Source of the DNA: Tetracladium setigerum
Lineage: Eukaryota; Ascomycota; Leotiomycetes; Helotiales
Reading direction: 5' to 3'
NCBI GenBank assembly: GCA_031472005.1
Contig: PZJY01000001.1
Coordinates: 4,340,001-4,404,000 of the forward strand
DNA length: 64,000 nt
Under the pieces are notes generated by a model. That model saw only the letters and a program-made list of their open reading frames with translations. It had not been told where the DNA came from and made no database searches. The position numbers and the translations under genes are program-made. Of this stretch, positions 51,020-61,124 are shown in pieces; position 1 is the stretch's first letter; the number at the start of each line of letters is the position of its first letter.

Positions 51020-51578
51020 ATTTGAGATGGTGGATGGGGAGAGGGTAAGGGGCGTTGGTATTGTTTCTGTTTATGCTTTTAGCGGCGATAGTTAGATGAG
51101 ATATGGGATAAAGATGAGATATGGGATAAAGATGAGATATGGGATTCATGGCGTCGGGAGAATCGCAATAGGGTGGGTTTACTTCATATATTTGATTGGG
51201 GACTGGGTTGGGTAGGTGTTGGGGGTGTTGGTAAAAGATACCGATCGACGTTACAAACACGGTTTTCAGATATCGCGGCATTTGTTTCTCATTATTCTAG
51301 AGAAGAGAAGCAAGAAAGAGAGAAACACAGAACACAGAATAAATCTCTCGCACACGGGATAGTTTTAGACAGCCATACATACAAGTCACTGACAGTAACA
51401 ACATGAGAAGGACAAACTCGCTCTCGCTTAATCTAAGCGAGATTTAGCATTCATGTGGACTTTATCTTTAGTCTTGGAAAAAGATTCTGTCTTATGTCCT
51501 TCTCTCTTCACAAGTCCTCTTTCCGGCCTAGTTCGATCGTCAATTCACTAAGCCAATAGGGGGATAGCGGGCTGTCCC
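51020..51578. other. Intergenic with 18-bp tandem repeat
   Basis: 3' flanks of convergent genes. The only structure seen is the repeat at 51095-51145. Confidence 0.65.
51095..51145. repeat. 18-bp tandem repeat, 2.8 copies
   Basis: GATGAGATATGGGATAAA occurs twice perfectly and a third time as a 15-bp partial copy, just 3' of the MBOAT gene. Confidence 0.9.
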
Positions 51579-52844
51579 TTAATTAAGTTGGCAAAGCTCT
51601 CTGGCCACCTGCAAACGATTTGTGATACTGGTCGAAGCAAAATTTTTGGCGTGGCGGATCAGCTCGGTCAATGACATAGCAAATCGTGTCTCCCTCGATA
51701 TATGAGTGATCGGAGGCTCGGGCCAATGATAAATAATGACAAAACGAGCTTCCTCTTCGAGATATCCTTGACATCGCAATGTGTGGAAAGAAGGTCTCGT
51801 CGTCAGAGCAAGTAGTAGCGCAAGCTTCTTGACTCGCGAAGTCAGCTTGCCTTTTAGTCTCTGCGGAACATCTTTGTACTCGATCCACACTGGTTGACCA
51901 TCGTAAAAGCCTTGCGCCACGTTGACGTTGATTGATCTTTGAGTGATTTTGGTCAACATGCTTCTATTCATGACAGACAAGATTGCAGTATCAGCGGCCG
52001 CCACTGTCTTTCCAGCAACCTCGATGTCGTTAATCTCAATGCGCTTCAATTTGAGATCCGCAGCCAGGGAAACCACATCGTCAGCATAGGTAGGAGTTTT
52101 GTTACTATCAGCAACTTCAGGTTGCTGCAAAGCACGCAACTCGCTGACACTCTGACTGATTTGAATCACCCCGGCAAGGATCTGTGGCAGTATTGCCGAA
52201 GAGTCCTCTCGTTGTACGGGGACAAGTAAATTCCACAGACCGTTCACGATGCCGCGTATAGCGCGGACTATGTCCTCGAATTTTTGCTTGTCGACTGCCG
52301 CCCACCAAAGACGCTTCGGAAGGTAATTATTTTTCTGCACAAGTCTTGCCCGGAACAGGATCCATTGCCGCAAAGTATCTGGCACGAGTTTCTCCAGCAC
52401 TGTCGCTGTCGCCTCAGTCCCCTCGGTCACTGATATCGTATTGGGTCCACCAGTGGTAGTCTTGAAGTCTGGCATCTCCACCAAATCTGGTTTATACCGC
52501 TACCGAAGTTCATCCGTGGTCAGTATGATCTGGAGTTGGGCCATCAATTGAGATGCCAAAGCGTAATTGAGCCTGGGGTCAACCTGCACCTGGGCAAGGC
52601 TTGCTGTATCATTCTCGAGGCCTTCGCCGTTGCTCTCACCAGACTGCAAATCGAAATCCTTCAGCAGCTCCACAGCTCTTGCCCACTGTATGAAGCGAGA
52701 TTCTTCCACGCACAACATGGTCTGGAAAAGAGTAGCATCTCGGCCTAGATTGTGCGCTTTTGCCAGTAGCGTGAATCCCTTGATGATGCCGCCGAATACC
52801 TGGAAAGAAAGAGATGCCACAGCTAGAGCAGTGCCGGGATCCAT
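51579..52844 (-). pseudogene. HeLo-domain protein gene with in-frame TAG and shortened C-terminus
   Basis: Starting at 52844, the N-terminus (MDPGTALAVASLSFQVFGG, then ITLLAK-like helix and FQTMLCVEESRFIQWA) is typical of the HeLo domain found in fungal NLR and HET-S-like proteins linked to heterokaryon incompatibility and regulated cell death. A TAG at 52500-52502 interrupts one continuous frame; the downstream part continues without a shift for 300 codons (YKPDLVEMPDF, LWNLLVPVQREDS, VWIEYKDVPQRLKGKL, RFVIIYHWPE). The stop could come from CAG by a CpA-to-TpA change, the type made by repeat-induced point mutation. The frame then ends at LCQLN, about where a kinase-like C-terminal domain would begin in related proteins. 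This is likely a dead or allelic form. A translated short HeLo protein cannot be excluded. Confidence 0.75.
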
Positions 52845-53513
52845 TGTCCTGAGGAGTCTGTCATAAATCTGCCATAACACTGTTGGTAGTTATGTCGCGT
52901 ACGTCGAGGTCCCAGAATAATAGTGTTAATCGCCTACAGTGCACTCCAAGTGCTGTTGCGGACTTGAGCCTCGCATGTTATGGTTGATGCCAGTCATCGA
53001 GTGGGGACTCGTCCTCGTCGCACGATAGGAGGACCTGCAGAGCAATGGTTATAAAATGTAGTTTCAAGTCACGCTTCTTGAAACTTCGTGTCCAGATTCA
53101 TCTTGGGGGATAGTGAAAACACTACTATTTCCTTATATTCCGACGCCTCCATTTGACCACTCATTCTCTTATGAAGTAGTCAGATTAGATACAAAATACC
53201 TAATACCAATTGATATTTCCGACAACTTTGTTTTGGCCGTGTTTGGGCTTTTCTTCCCCCCCCCCCCCCCACCATCAATAGTTATACACACTGGATATTA
53301 TGGTGTTCCTGGCCAAGAACCACAAAAAACGATGCAGCATCCGGGCATAACAGGGCAATATGCCAGGGCTTGGCATCTATCACCCGCCCCTCTTTTTCTG
53401 CCGAAGGCCGTCGCATAGTCTGACGTGAATGTGGAGCCTTCTCCATTAATAAACCATCCGGACGCTACGACCACCATCACCTAACGAGACCAAGCTCCGG
53501 GAATCACATCATC
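52845..53513. other. Intergenic divergent region HeLo / Kelch
   Basis: 669 bp between the divergent starts. It contains a run of about 15 C at 53256-53270, which is noted as a separate repeat. No gene was seen. Confidence 0.55.
53256..53270. repeat. Poly-C tract (about 15)
   Basis: Uninterrupted C run, 5' of the Kelch gene. Its true length is doubtful given the homopolymer problems elsewhere in this window. Confidence 0.85.
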
Positions 53514-55681
53514 ATGATTAGACTACGGCTATGTGTCGCATTCAACGCGCTGTTTGCATTGACAGAACGATGTGCGGGACAGAAGTCAGGACAGGCGTGG
53601 TCAGAAGGCCAGCAAAATGTGACATTGTGTCAATGGGATTCGCCTCGAGGCTAGTCCTACGCTCTAGATACTTGAAAACACAATATACTGACAATTAAAA
53701 AGCGGCTGTCATTCGCGATACCCTGTATATTGAAGGTGGTGATCTGCGAGTGTTTCCAGGATTCGCCGATGGAAGCTATGGAGAATTTGCTGCTAGTGAG
53801 TGGTATAGATATTGCAAATGCAGCAGTATATCAGCTTACTGTTATAGGATATCTTGACAACCAGGTGTATATGCTTAACTTTACTACGCCATTCCAAACA
53901 GGAGCGAATGTCAGCAGGTTGTTCACGAATTTTACAAAGGCGCGCTCTGGACTTGCCGACAGCTTTGCACCTAACTTTATAGGCGGAGCCATGCTTGCAA
54001 ATAATTATGAATGGTACACTTATGGTGGATTGATCACAGATGACAAGGGAAATGCTGAATCCTTTTCTTCCTTCACCTTTGGAAAGGATTGGACTGCGAG
54101 ATACATGCAATACCCATCGAAGCCAGCCACATCATTCGAACCTGGATGGCAAGTTGAAATCTTTCGCACAAACGGCACAGAAATGACCAGATACGTGACT
54201 AACGGCGCTTCTGTGAGTGTCCCCTCCGAGGATCTTGGGTTTTATTTTGGAGGGTTGAAAGGCTCCGACTCCGGTGCTATTGATAACCTTCCAGGCAATG
54301 CAAGCACTCCATCTACAACTCTGCTCGAGATTAACATGGCGACCCAAGATCGTGAGACGTGGAGAAATATAACGCTTCCTACCAATGTGCGCAGCAGAGC
54401 CAATGGAGAATTAGCTTGGGTGCCAGTTTCCAAAAAAGGAATCTTGATTGTGATCGGAGGCGTGATAAATCCTTCTTTTGCAACTGAGATCCTCATGTTA
54501 AACACAACCCAAACGATTGAAAGTGTACGTAGATAATCTCAGTACTAAGCTACTCAATAATTTTCAAGTTATGCTAATAAACAGATAGCAACGAATTAGC
54601 CCTCTGCTCATGAGTACTGTCGATATCTACGATATTGATAAGGAAACTTGGTACAAACAGAAAACTTCTGGCAGCATTCCAGGCCAATTGACTCAAGGAT
54701 GCTCGGTGGTCGCCTCGGCTCAAGATGGATCAAGTCACAATATATATTGGTACGGTGGCTATGATGGAATTAGTTTGGTAGCTTCGGGTTCTTTCGTCGA
54801 CGATGTCTGGGCGCTCTCTGTTCCGTCATTTATCTGGAACAAGGTTCATTCTGGTAATGCAACTCACGCTCGAGCAGGACATAAGTGTGTAAAGCCTTAC
54901 CCGGATCAAATGATTGTTGTTGGAGGTTACACTGCTCCCAGCGGAATCGTCCCAAAGTGTGTGGACGGGATTGTGCAAATTTTCAACCTTAGCAGCGCCA
55001 CATGGACCGACACATACGACCCCCGCAAATGGAGCGAGTATGCGGTTCCAGCTGTCATCTACGGGGCCATTGGCGGTTCGGAGAAAGGAGGGGCAACGAA
55101 GCTGGAACCCGTCGGTGGATTTGATAACAGCAGTCTGGCCGCTGTGTTCAAAGAGACATATAATAGTTCGAAAATCATCAAGTATTATCCTTTCAGCCAG
55201 ACTGAAGATAAGCCTCCAACACCCTCGCCATCCTCTAGCGCTACACCAATCTTGGAGCGCAAAACACCCAGCTATTTCGCTCCAGTCTTAGGAGTTGTTC
55301 TCGGCCTCTTCTTCATCGCGCTCATCATTCTCGCTGTCGTGCTCTTCCGTCGTAGAAAATTCCTAAAGAACCAGCAGAGTAAAGGCTTAAAGATTGAGAA
55401 TCCTCGCTGGATCGATAAGTGGCTTGTTGGCCGTAACAAAGACCTCCCAACCCCGACCGCCCCCGAAATTGGCGGGGAGCAAGTTTACGAAATAGAGGGT
55501 AGGTCTTTACCATCACTTACTTCCCTGTCCCATCGTAATCCATCTCTCGCTTGTAAACAAAACACTCACACCTAACCTAGACACATCCCAGCCCGTTGAA
55601 CTCCTCGCGCAAGTCTCTGAGAATGTTACAAACGCTCCGAGACCTCATAGCGTCGAACGCCCTCCTGGCCCGGTGACTTGA
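53514..55681 (+). CDS. Secreted/membrane-anchored Kelch-repeat protein
   Basis: Five exons: 53514-53649, 53703-53795, 53848-54524, 54589-55498 and 55581-55681; phases agree throughout. A signal peptide (MIRLRLCVAFNALFAL) leads to a Kelch propeller (DTLYIEGGDL, WYTYGGLITD, DLGFYFGGLKGS, GILIVIGGVINPS, NIYWYGGYDG, QMIVVGGYT), with many N-glycosylation sequons. A single TM helix (YFAPVLGVVLGLFFIALIIL) with RRRKF after it precedes a short cytosolic tail. Topology suggests an extracellular Kelch head at the plasma membrane or wall; ligands are unknown. Intron 1 has no GT donor at the phase required: the best site is a GC donor at 53650 (GCTAGT). The other introns are canonical. Confidence 0.85.
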
Positions 55682-56794
55682 GAGCAGAGAAGGGAACCAG
55701 GACAGGAGGAGAGCCTTTTGCCACGAACGCTCACGTAATCTTATGAATGACCTGATACAGCAAGGAATTCAGGATGAGGGATAAGCTTTCAGGCAGAGAT
55801 CTCACTTATATATGTAATTTCACTAGTACAGTACAATAGGATCAGCTCAGGAGAAGAAGTAATACAGATAATATATAGACAGCGTCCCAGCAATCTCTTG
55901 ATAGGCGTGTAAGATACGCAATGCTCACAATGCTGATGCTTCATCTCCCCTCCTCAATCCCATTCTTCTTCCATTCACAACGTCCATCAAAAAAGAGGAC
56001 TCAAAGATCATCACTCCAAAAAGTTGTGCCTTCTCTCGTTAAAAAAACCCCCCAAAAAACAAGAATACAGTAACGGAGAAGATAAAAGAACATCGAAAAC
56101 ATGTTTAACCCCTTTGCCTTCCCCTCTCATAAAAATTAGGGGAAGAAACACCGTGTCAAGATCCAGCCTAGCCCACAAGAGACCCTATGTAACGCGGAAA
56201 ATTCGAGAATTGAAGATAGAATATCTCATTCAACCAACCCCACCGCCATGAACTATATTCCTCCAGAGTGGTTTGTGTGAGAGAGTAGTGAAGATATAAG
56301 ATTCGAGAAAGAATTGAAGAATTAAAAAACCAAAATTGAAAAAAAAAAAACCGAATCTTGCTTGCTTGCGTCCTTGATCCTGCGTAATTTGTCGCACTCC
56401 ACTACTGTGCTACACTGAACAATGCACACTTACTCGCACCAGTGTGTTCGCGCCGCCAGGAAAGTACCTTATAAGTATAGCTTATGAAGGCATTAAGAGT
56501 AAGTTCTTTAAGTATAAATTCTACTCTTATCTTACCTTAGGAAAAGGGGGATACGCTCTCTATATATACGTTTAGTGCGCTAATAAAAGTATTATACTAG
56601 CCACTCTACCTCGCTATATCAAGAAAATAGTCACATGACAAGGCTATTTTGTGACACCTTTCTTTGTCTCTGCCCGGAAGCAGCGGCCATTGTTGACCAT
56701 CAAAGACAAGATTCATCCAATTTCCATTAATAACACCTAATCAACCTCTGGTGTCAAAAAAAGAGGAAGATGGAATCAGCAACCTCAAGACCTC
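55682..56794. other. Intergenic with an AT-rich tract
   Basis: No intact gene. The stretch 56460-56640 is AT- and TA-rich with no long frame and may be a mutated repeat fragment. Confidence 0.5.
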
Positions 56795-57463
56795 ATGATG
56801 GGTGACTATCTAACAGATCTTGCCAAAAGATATACTCACCCAGTCGGCACAGATCACAAAGTCATTGCGGACACTGGAAAGTCCGGCCTGACACCTCTGA
56901 GCCCACTCAGCCCGTCCCATCGCGGTACATCATCTGCCCAGAAAAGGAAGAGAGATCTATTCGAAAGATACCAACGAAGGCGATGTAATAGATTTACCGT
57001 CCAGGAACTAGTTGACCTGGAAGCCTTCGCACCGCTGTGGGAATCTTGGAGAGACGAGGGAAGGGTCGCAACAAAGAGAGCTCAAAAGTTGACTCCATCA
57101 CAATTCGCCCTCTCTAGCGTCTTCCCCAGGTCTGTTATCCACAAAGATTCAAATACGATACCTCTGCATCCGTTGTTCAGGAGAAAACAGTGGAGGAAAG
57201 ATTCTGTGATAAAATCCGTGACTCCAATCGTAAATATCGAGGAAAAGATTATGACCATTACTTCTAAACAGACACCAATATCTCTCTCAAGGTCCCAGCT
57301 GCCTTTTCCAGTAAATCACAAAACAATTTTGGAACTTCTCCAACCCCAGTCACCGAAAAATGAACACTCTCATCCTCTACCTCATAATGTACCCAAACCG
57401 CCTCTAGATCTCTCAATACAAACCCCTTCTCCGCCATACCTGTTTCATGACAATGGCTCATGA
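56795..57463 (+). CDS. Hypothetical protein, overlapping the 3' end of the AT-ACP-cAT gene
   Basis: A 222-codon single frame. The first 156 codons lie outside the neighbouring gene and are basic (KRKRDLFERYQRRRCNRFTV, then QELVDLEAFAPLWESWRDEG), with no domain recognised. The last 200 bp are antisense to the C-terminus of the carnitine-acyltransferase-like domain, so that part may be a shadow frame. Whether it is expressed cannot be judged from sequence. Confidence 0.35.
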   Translation: MMGDYLTDLAKRYTHPVGTDHKVIADTGKSGLTPLSPLSPSHRGTSSAQKRKRDLFERYQRRRCNRFTVQELVDLEAFAPLWESWRDEGRVATKRAQKLTPSQFALSSVFPRSVIHKDSNTIPLHPLFRRKQWRKDSVIKSVTPIVNIEEKIMTITSKQTPISLSRSQLPFPVNHKTILELLQPQSPKNEHSHPLPHNVPKPPLDLSIQTPSPPYLFHDNGS

Positions 57464-60400
57464 TCTTTCTCGGCCGAGTACCATTATATATTGGGTCCTT
57501 GAAGAATAGAGGTACATCTTCTCCAGGCCTCACCATCTGCCTCAGACTGGTCAAGTGGCGATCCACTCCCCTCCCCCTCACCGCACGCATGACAGAGCTA
57601 GTATGGACTTTCACGGCTTCAAATAACAGTTCTCTTTTTGTTGCCATCGACACAGAAGAATTATCAACCACTTCGCAGAATCTCACCACTACTGGTCGGA
57701 CAACTTGATTGATTTCCACTCGACCTTTGTGGAAGTTTCCAAGCGATACCGTCTCCCAAAAAGCAGAGTTGTAACCAAAATGATGCTTCGATGCGAGTAC
57801 AACCACGATTTGAAAGAAGCTCTTAGGTGGACATTTGTATGACCGTGGAAGAGCTCCTCCACATGTGGTATATGTTGTGAAGGCGTGGGTGATATTGGCG
57901 GTGTTTCTGCCGAATTCCTCAACAACGCGTGCGACTTCTGCGTCAATTTCCGGGCTCGTGGTGATTAAGATCTCCTCTACGACACCTGATAGATCAGTAT
58001 CGAGATATGTCTTTGTCTCATCGGGCTGGTGATCGAAGATGACCTTGGTGACAAATTTATTCAGGCCAAGGACCGTTCCTGCATCAAGCATTGAGTGATC
58101 ACCAACAAATCCAGAGATACCATTCTCGCAAACGATGAACTGGATGGACTTGTCATTCCAACGATTACTGCCATCGCCAAAGTGAAAATGGCGTGCTCTT
58201 TCGGAAGCACCTTCTGGTGAGGCATCGTCTAGACATAACACAAACGATGCTGATTCAATTTTATCGATCGAGGCGTCCTCTGCATTGAGACTTTTGAGAA
58301 CTTGACGATTCTGGGAGACGCTTAGTTCATTTCGCGGTATTTTATGGGACTCTCTTACCTTTGCCCAAGAATTTCTATCATCTGAAGTCAAAATACCAAG
58401 CATGGACATTTCTCCATCTGCAACTTTGACAATCCAATCGAGAATAGCCTTCATCTTCTCATACGATATCTTCACCCCACCATCGAACAAGGAAACCTTG
58501 AATGCTCTACCACGCCTAATTACCACCACATAATCGTTCTTCGGATGCTTCTCCATTATATCACTCCCAATTCTTGGAACTCTCGTGGTGTTGAAAAGAT
58601 AATTAAACAGAAACATGCACGTTGGCTGGCCATTCAACTCAGCCGGCTCAATAATACCATGTTGTAGATCTTCCTTGTACTGCATCACAGCAAGTGTGAT
58701 GACAGCCGCACGTTCAGACTGTGTGTGCTTCACTGGACTTAACTTGTGCGTGTAGAAGAAACTGCTAAATGGTACCAACGGCCCATTCCTGTCCAAGAAA
58801 TTCGAACTGTTGTAAAGATCTGCAAGCCAGCAGTCAAGCTTGGGATCGTTGACTCGTTCCATCAACCTCTCTTGTAATTTGCGCCCTTGCTCGCTACTTT
58901 GGAAGTCAGCTATGACTTTGCGAGTGTGGGAGAGTTGGTCAGCATCTCCGAATGCTTCAACAGATGCGTAGTAATGTTCCAGCGTGTCGTCTAGATCTGG
59001 AAGTGGGAGTTTGGGGAGAGTTCTTGATGGGCTATCAATCCCAACCTTGACTTCGGATTCATCTTTCTTCTCAAATTGAGCTTCGTCTGAGATGTCGAGC
59101 GAGACTTCCTGGACTGTTGTAATTGCATTTACTTTGCGTTCGAGGCTCTTCCCCGAAAACCGTAGGATCGATATTGCCAGCACCAGTAAGCTGGAAGTAT
59201 CCAGGATTTCCTGGATCGACACCGACGCGTTGTACTGCCGCTGAATCCAGCTCTTCAACTCCATCGCGAGGTGGGAGTCAAGCCCACAGTCTGCAATTGT
59301 CCTTTCTAGTGGAATCTCGAAGGAAGGAGTTGCTCCCAACGATGACAGTTTTTGGGAGAGGTTTTCGAATATTTGAAGAATTTTCAGGTCGGACTCAAGC
59401 AAAGGTAGCATCGACTTCTTGTTTGCCAGAGAATCCAGCTTTAGGGTATGTGTGGCCCCGTTCGTGAGAACGCCATTCACATCACCATTTTGGCCGCTGA
59501 CGTTCGTAAGTTGCCTTTCCAAACCACTTGTTTCCATATAGATATCATGATGTTCCAAGTTGTGTTTTAACTGTACGATGCAACTCGCGGCATCAACACC
59601 TCTCAATAAGGTTGAATAGTACGACGCACTTTGTTCCGCAAAGCCAGAGTGATCCAGTACTTCTCGCGTTGATCTTTGTAGATGTGGTTGTGGTCCAATC
59701 TCTACAAACAAGAAGCTTGATGAATCCTTCCCCGACAACAGTGATTCGAGGGCTTCATTGTAAATAACTTTCGAAGTCATGTTGTCCATCCAGTAGCGTA
59801 TATTGAACTCCGTCTTCGCTCCGCCCGTGACAGAGGAATAGAATTGAGTATCTTTCGGTGACCTCGCCTCTACCCCTTCCACAATCTTTTCAAACTCTTC
59901 CCGAAGTTCTTCTAACTCAGTCGAGTGGTACGCACAGTTGACTTTCAGCTCTCTGCAGAACACCTCAGCTTTTTCCAGGCTCTCTCTCACTTTATCAACC
60001 GCATTACTCTCTCCGGATATCGTGGTGCTGGACGCACTATTCGTACAAGCAATTCCAACTATTCCCTCTACATTCTTGAGATATTGTTGAATATCCTTCT
60101 GACCTAATCCAGCAACAAGCATCTTCCCACGGCCATCAAGTCGATCTCCTCTCAACAGCACATCTCCCAAATGATAGGCCAACTTTATTGCATGCTCGTG
60201 GCTCAAAACTCCAGCTGCAAACGCAGCAGCTATCTCCCCAGTTGAATGACCAATTACGACATCTGCACTCAATTCTCTGCTTTTCAACAGTTCCACAAGT
60301 GCAATTTGAAGTGCTACACTAGTTGGAATGGCGATATGTGCTGCATCCACTCCGGGTCCTTCAAGCTCTGTGAACAAATCCCATGAACAGCCCAACGATT

Positions 60401-61124
60401 TTAAGAATGTGTTCGATTGGTCCATAGATGCCCTGAAGACATTCTCTGTAGCGGTGGAGAGAAGTCCCTGGCCCATCGACTGGTATTGTGCGCCTTGGCC
60501 AGTGAAGAGGAAGACGATTTGAGGCGAATTCTTTTTGGTATCTTCGGTGGTTTGTTGGTTTTTCGTACTGCTTTCGTTATGTTCTGCCGATTGTCTATCT
60601 GCAGACGCTTTCTTGTGGACTTTAAATGTCGATCCGCAAATTTTGTCGATATTCTTGCTGTTTTGGGCGTCATCCTCAATCAGGAACTCAGTGTTTAGCG
60701 AGGTGACTTGGAAAGGGGGAGGAAGTTTGAAGTCCTCGGGCACTGGTTTTGAATTGACTTCATGCTGTAAATTGTTGTTTGTAGACTCGCCGCACGAGAA
60801 GTTCATTTTTTCTATTTGCTCCGCATCTTTCTTGCCAGAATCTGTGTTGGTCGCTTCATTTTCAGATGTTTTTTGTGCTAATGTGGACGAGTTGAGTGGT
60901 GTATTGACGTCGAGGACTCTGGGCTCCTCTCCAGCACTATCTCCGTTCAGATTGACCTGAATGACCGAAATTTCAATCAAATTCTCGGGGAGCTGTCCGA
61001 TTTGGAATGGTTGTTGTTCTCCTTGTGTTTCTTTCAAGTGTTTAGGGGCATTTTCTGACGATTGCTCTGTGACTTCTGTGCTTGCGGGGTTTTCAAACAC
61101 CTGTTCTTCTATGAACAGTGGCAT
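57264..61124 (-). CDS. Polyketide-synthase-like AT-ACP-carnitine acyltransferase fusion lacking ketosynthase
   Basis: A single-exon protein of 1286 residues. Residues 1-195 are disordered and polar. Residues about 198-510 form a PKS-type acyltransferase: VFLFTGQGAQYQSMGQGL, nucleophile Ser294 in GHSTGEIAAAFAAG, and the catalytic-His motif NCAYHST. Residues about 590-660 are an acyl carrier protein with phosphopantetheine Ser617 in CGLDSHLAMEL. Residues about 710-1286 are a carnitine/choline acyltransferase-like domain (LPKLPLPDLDDTLEHY, SNRWNDKSIQFIV) with probable catalytic His1010 in GDHSMLDAG. Some highly reducing fungal PKSs carry such a C-terminal domain and use it to release the chain by transesterification. 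Here KS, DH, MT, ER and KR are all absent. It is divergent from an alpha/beta hydrolase. The likely role, acyl loading and transfer to an alcohol acceptor or service of a separate PKS, is inference. Confidence 0.88.
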   Translation of the reverse strand: MPLFIEEQVFENPASTEVTEQSSENAPKHLKETQGEQQPFQIGQLPENLIEISVIQVNLNGDSAGEEPRVLDVNTPLNSSTLAQKTSENEATNTDSGKKDAEQIEKMNFSCGESTNNNLQHEVNSKPVPEDFKLPPPFQVTSLNTEFLIEDDAQNSKNIDKICGSTFKVHKKASADRQSAEHNESSTKNQQTTEDTKKNSPQIVFLFTGQGAQYQSMGQGLLSTATENVFRASMDQSNTFLKSLGCSWDLFTELEGPGVDAAHIAIPTSVALQIALVELLKSRELSADVVIGHSTGEIAAAFAAGVLSHEHAIKLAYHLGDVLLRGDRLDGRGKMLVAGLGQKDIQQYLKNVEGIVGIACTNSASSTTISGESNAVDKVRESLEKAEVFCRELKVNCAYHSTELEELREEFEKIVEGVEARSPKDTQFYSSVTGGAKTEFNIRYWMDNMTSKVIYNEALESLLSGKDSSSFLFVEIGPQPHLQRSTREVLDHSGFAEQSASYYSTLLRGVDAASCIVQLKHNLEHHDIYMETSGLERQLTNVSGQNGDVNGVLTNGATHTLKLDSLANKKSMLPLLESDLKILQIFENLSQKLSSLGATPSFEIPLERTIADCGLDSHLAMELKSWIQRQYNASVSIQEILDTSSLLVLAISILRFSGKSLERKVNAITTVQEVSLDISDEAQFEKKDESEVKVGIDSPSRTLPKLPLPDLDDTLEHYYASVEAFGDADQLSHTRKVIADFQSSEQGRKLQERLMERVNDPKLDCWLADLYNSSNFLDRNGPLVPFSSFFYTHKLSPVKHTQSERAAVITLAVMQYKEDLQHGIIEPAELNGQPTCMFLFNYLFNTTRVPRIGSDIMEKHPKNDYVVVIRRGRAFKVSLFDGGVKISYEKMKAILDWIVKVADGEMSMLGILTSDDRNSWAKVRESHKIPRNELSVSQNRQVLKSLNAEDASIDKIESASFVLCLDDASPEGASERARHFHFGDGSNRWNDKSIQFIVCENGISGFVGDHSMLDAGTVLGLNKFVTKVIFDHQPDETKTYLDTDLSGVVEEILITTSPEIDAEVARVVEEFGRNTANITHAFTTYTTCGGALPRSYKCPPKSFFQIVVVLASKHHFGYNSAFWETVSLGNFHKGRVEINQVVRPVVVRFCEVVDNSSVSMATKRELLFEAVKVHTSSVMRAVRGRGVDRHLTSLRQMVRPGEDVPLFFKDPIYNGTRPRKIMSHCHETGMAEKGFVLRDLEAVWVHYEVEDESVHFSVTGVGEVPKLFCDLLEKAAGTLREILVSV

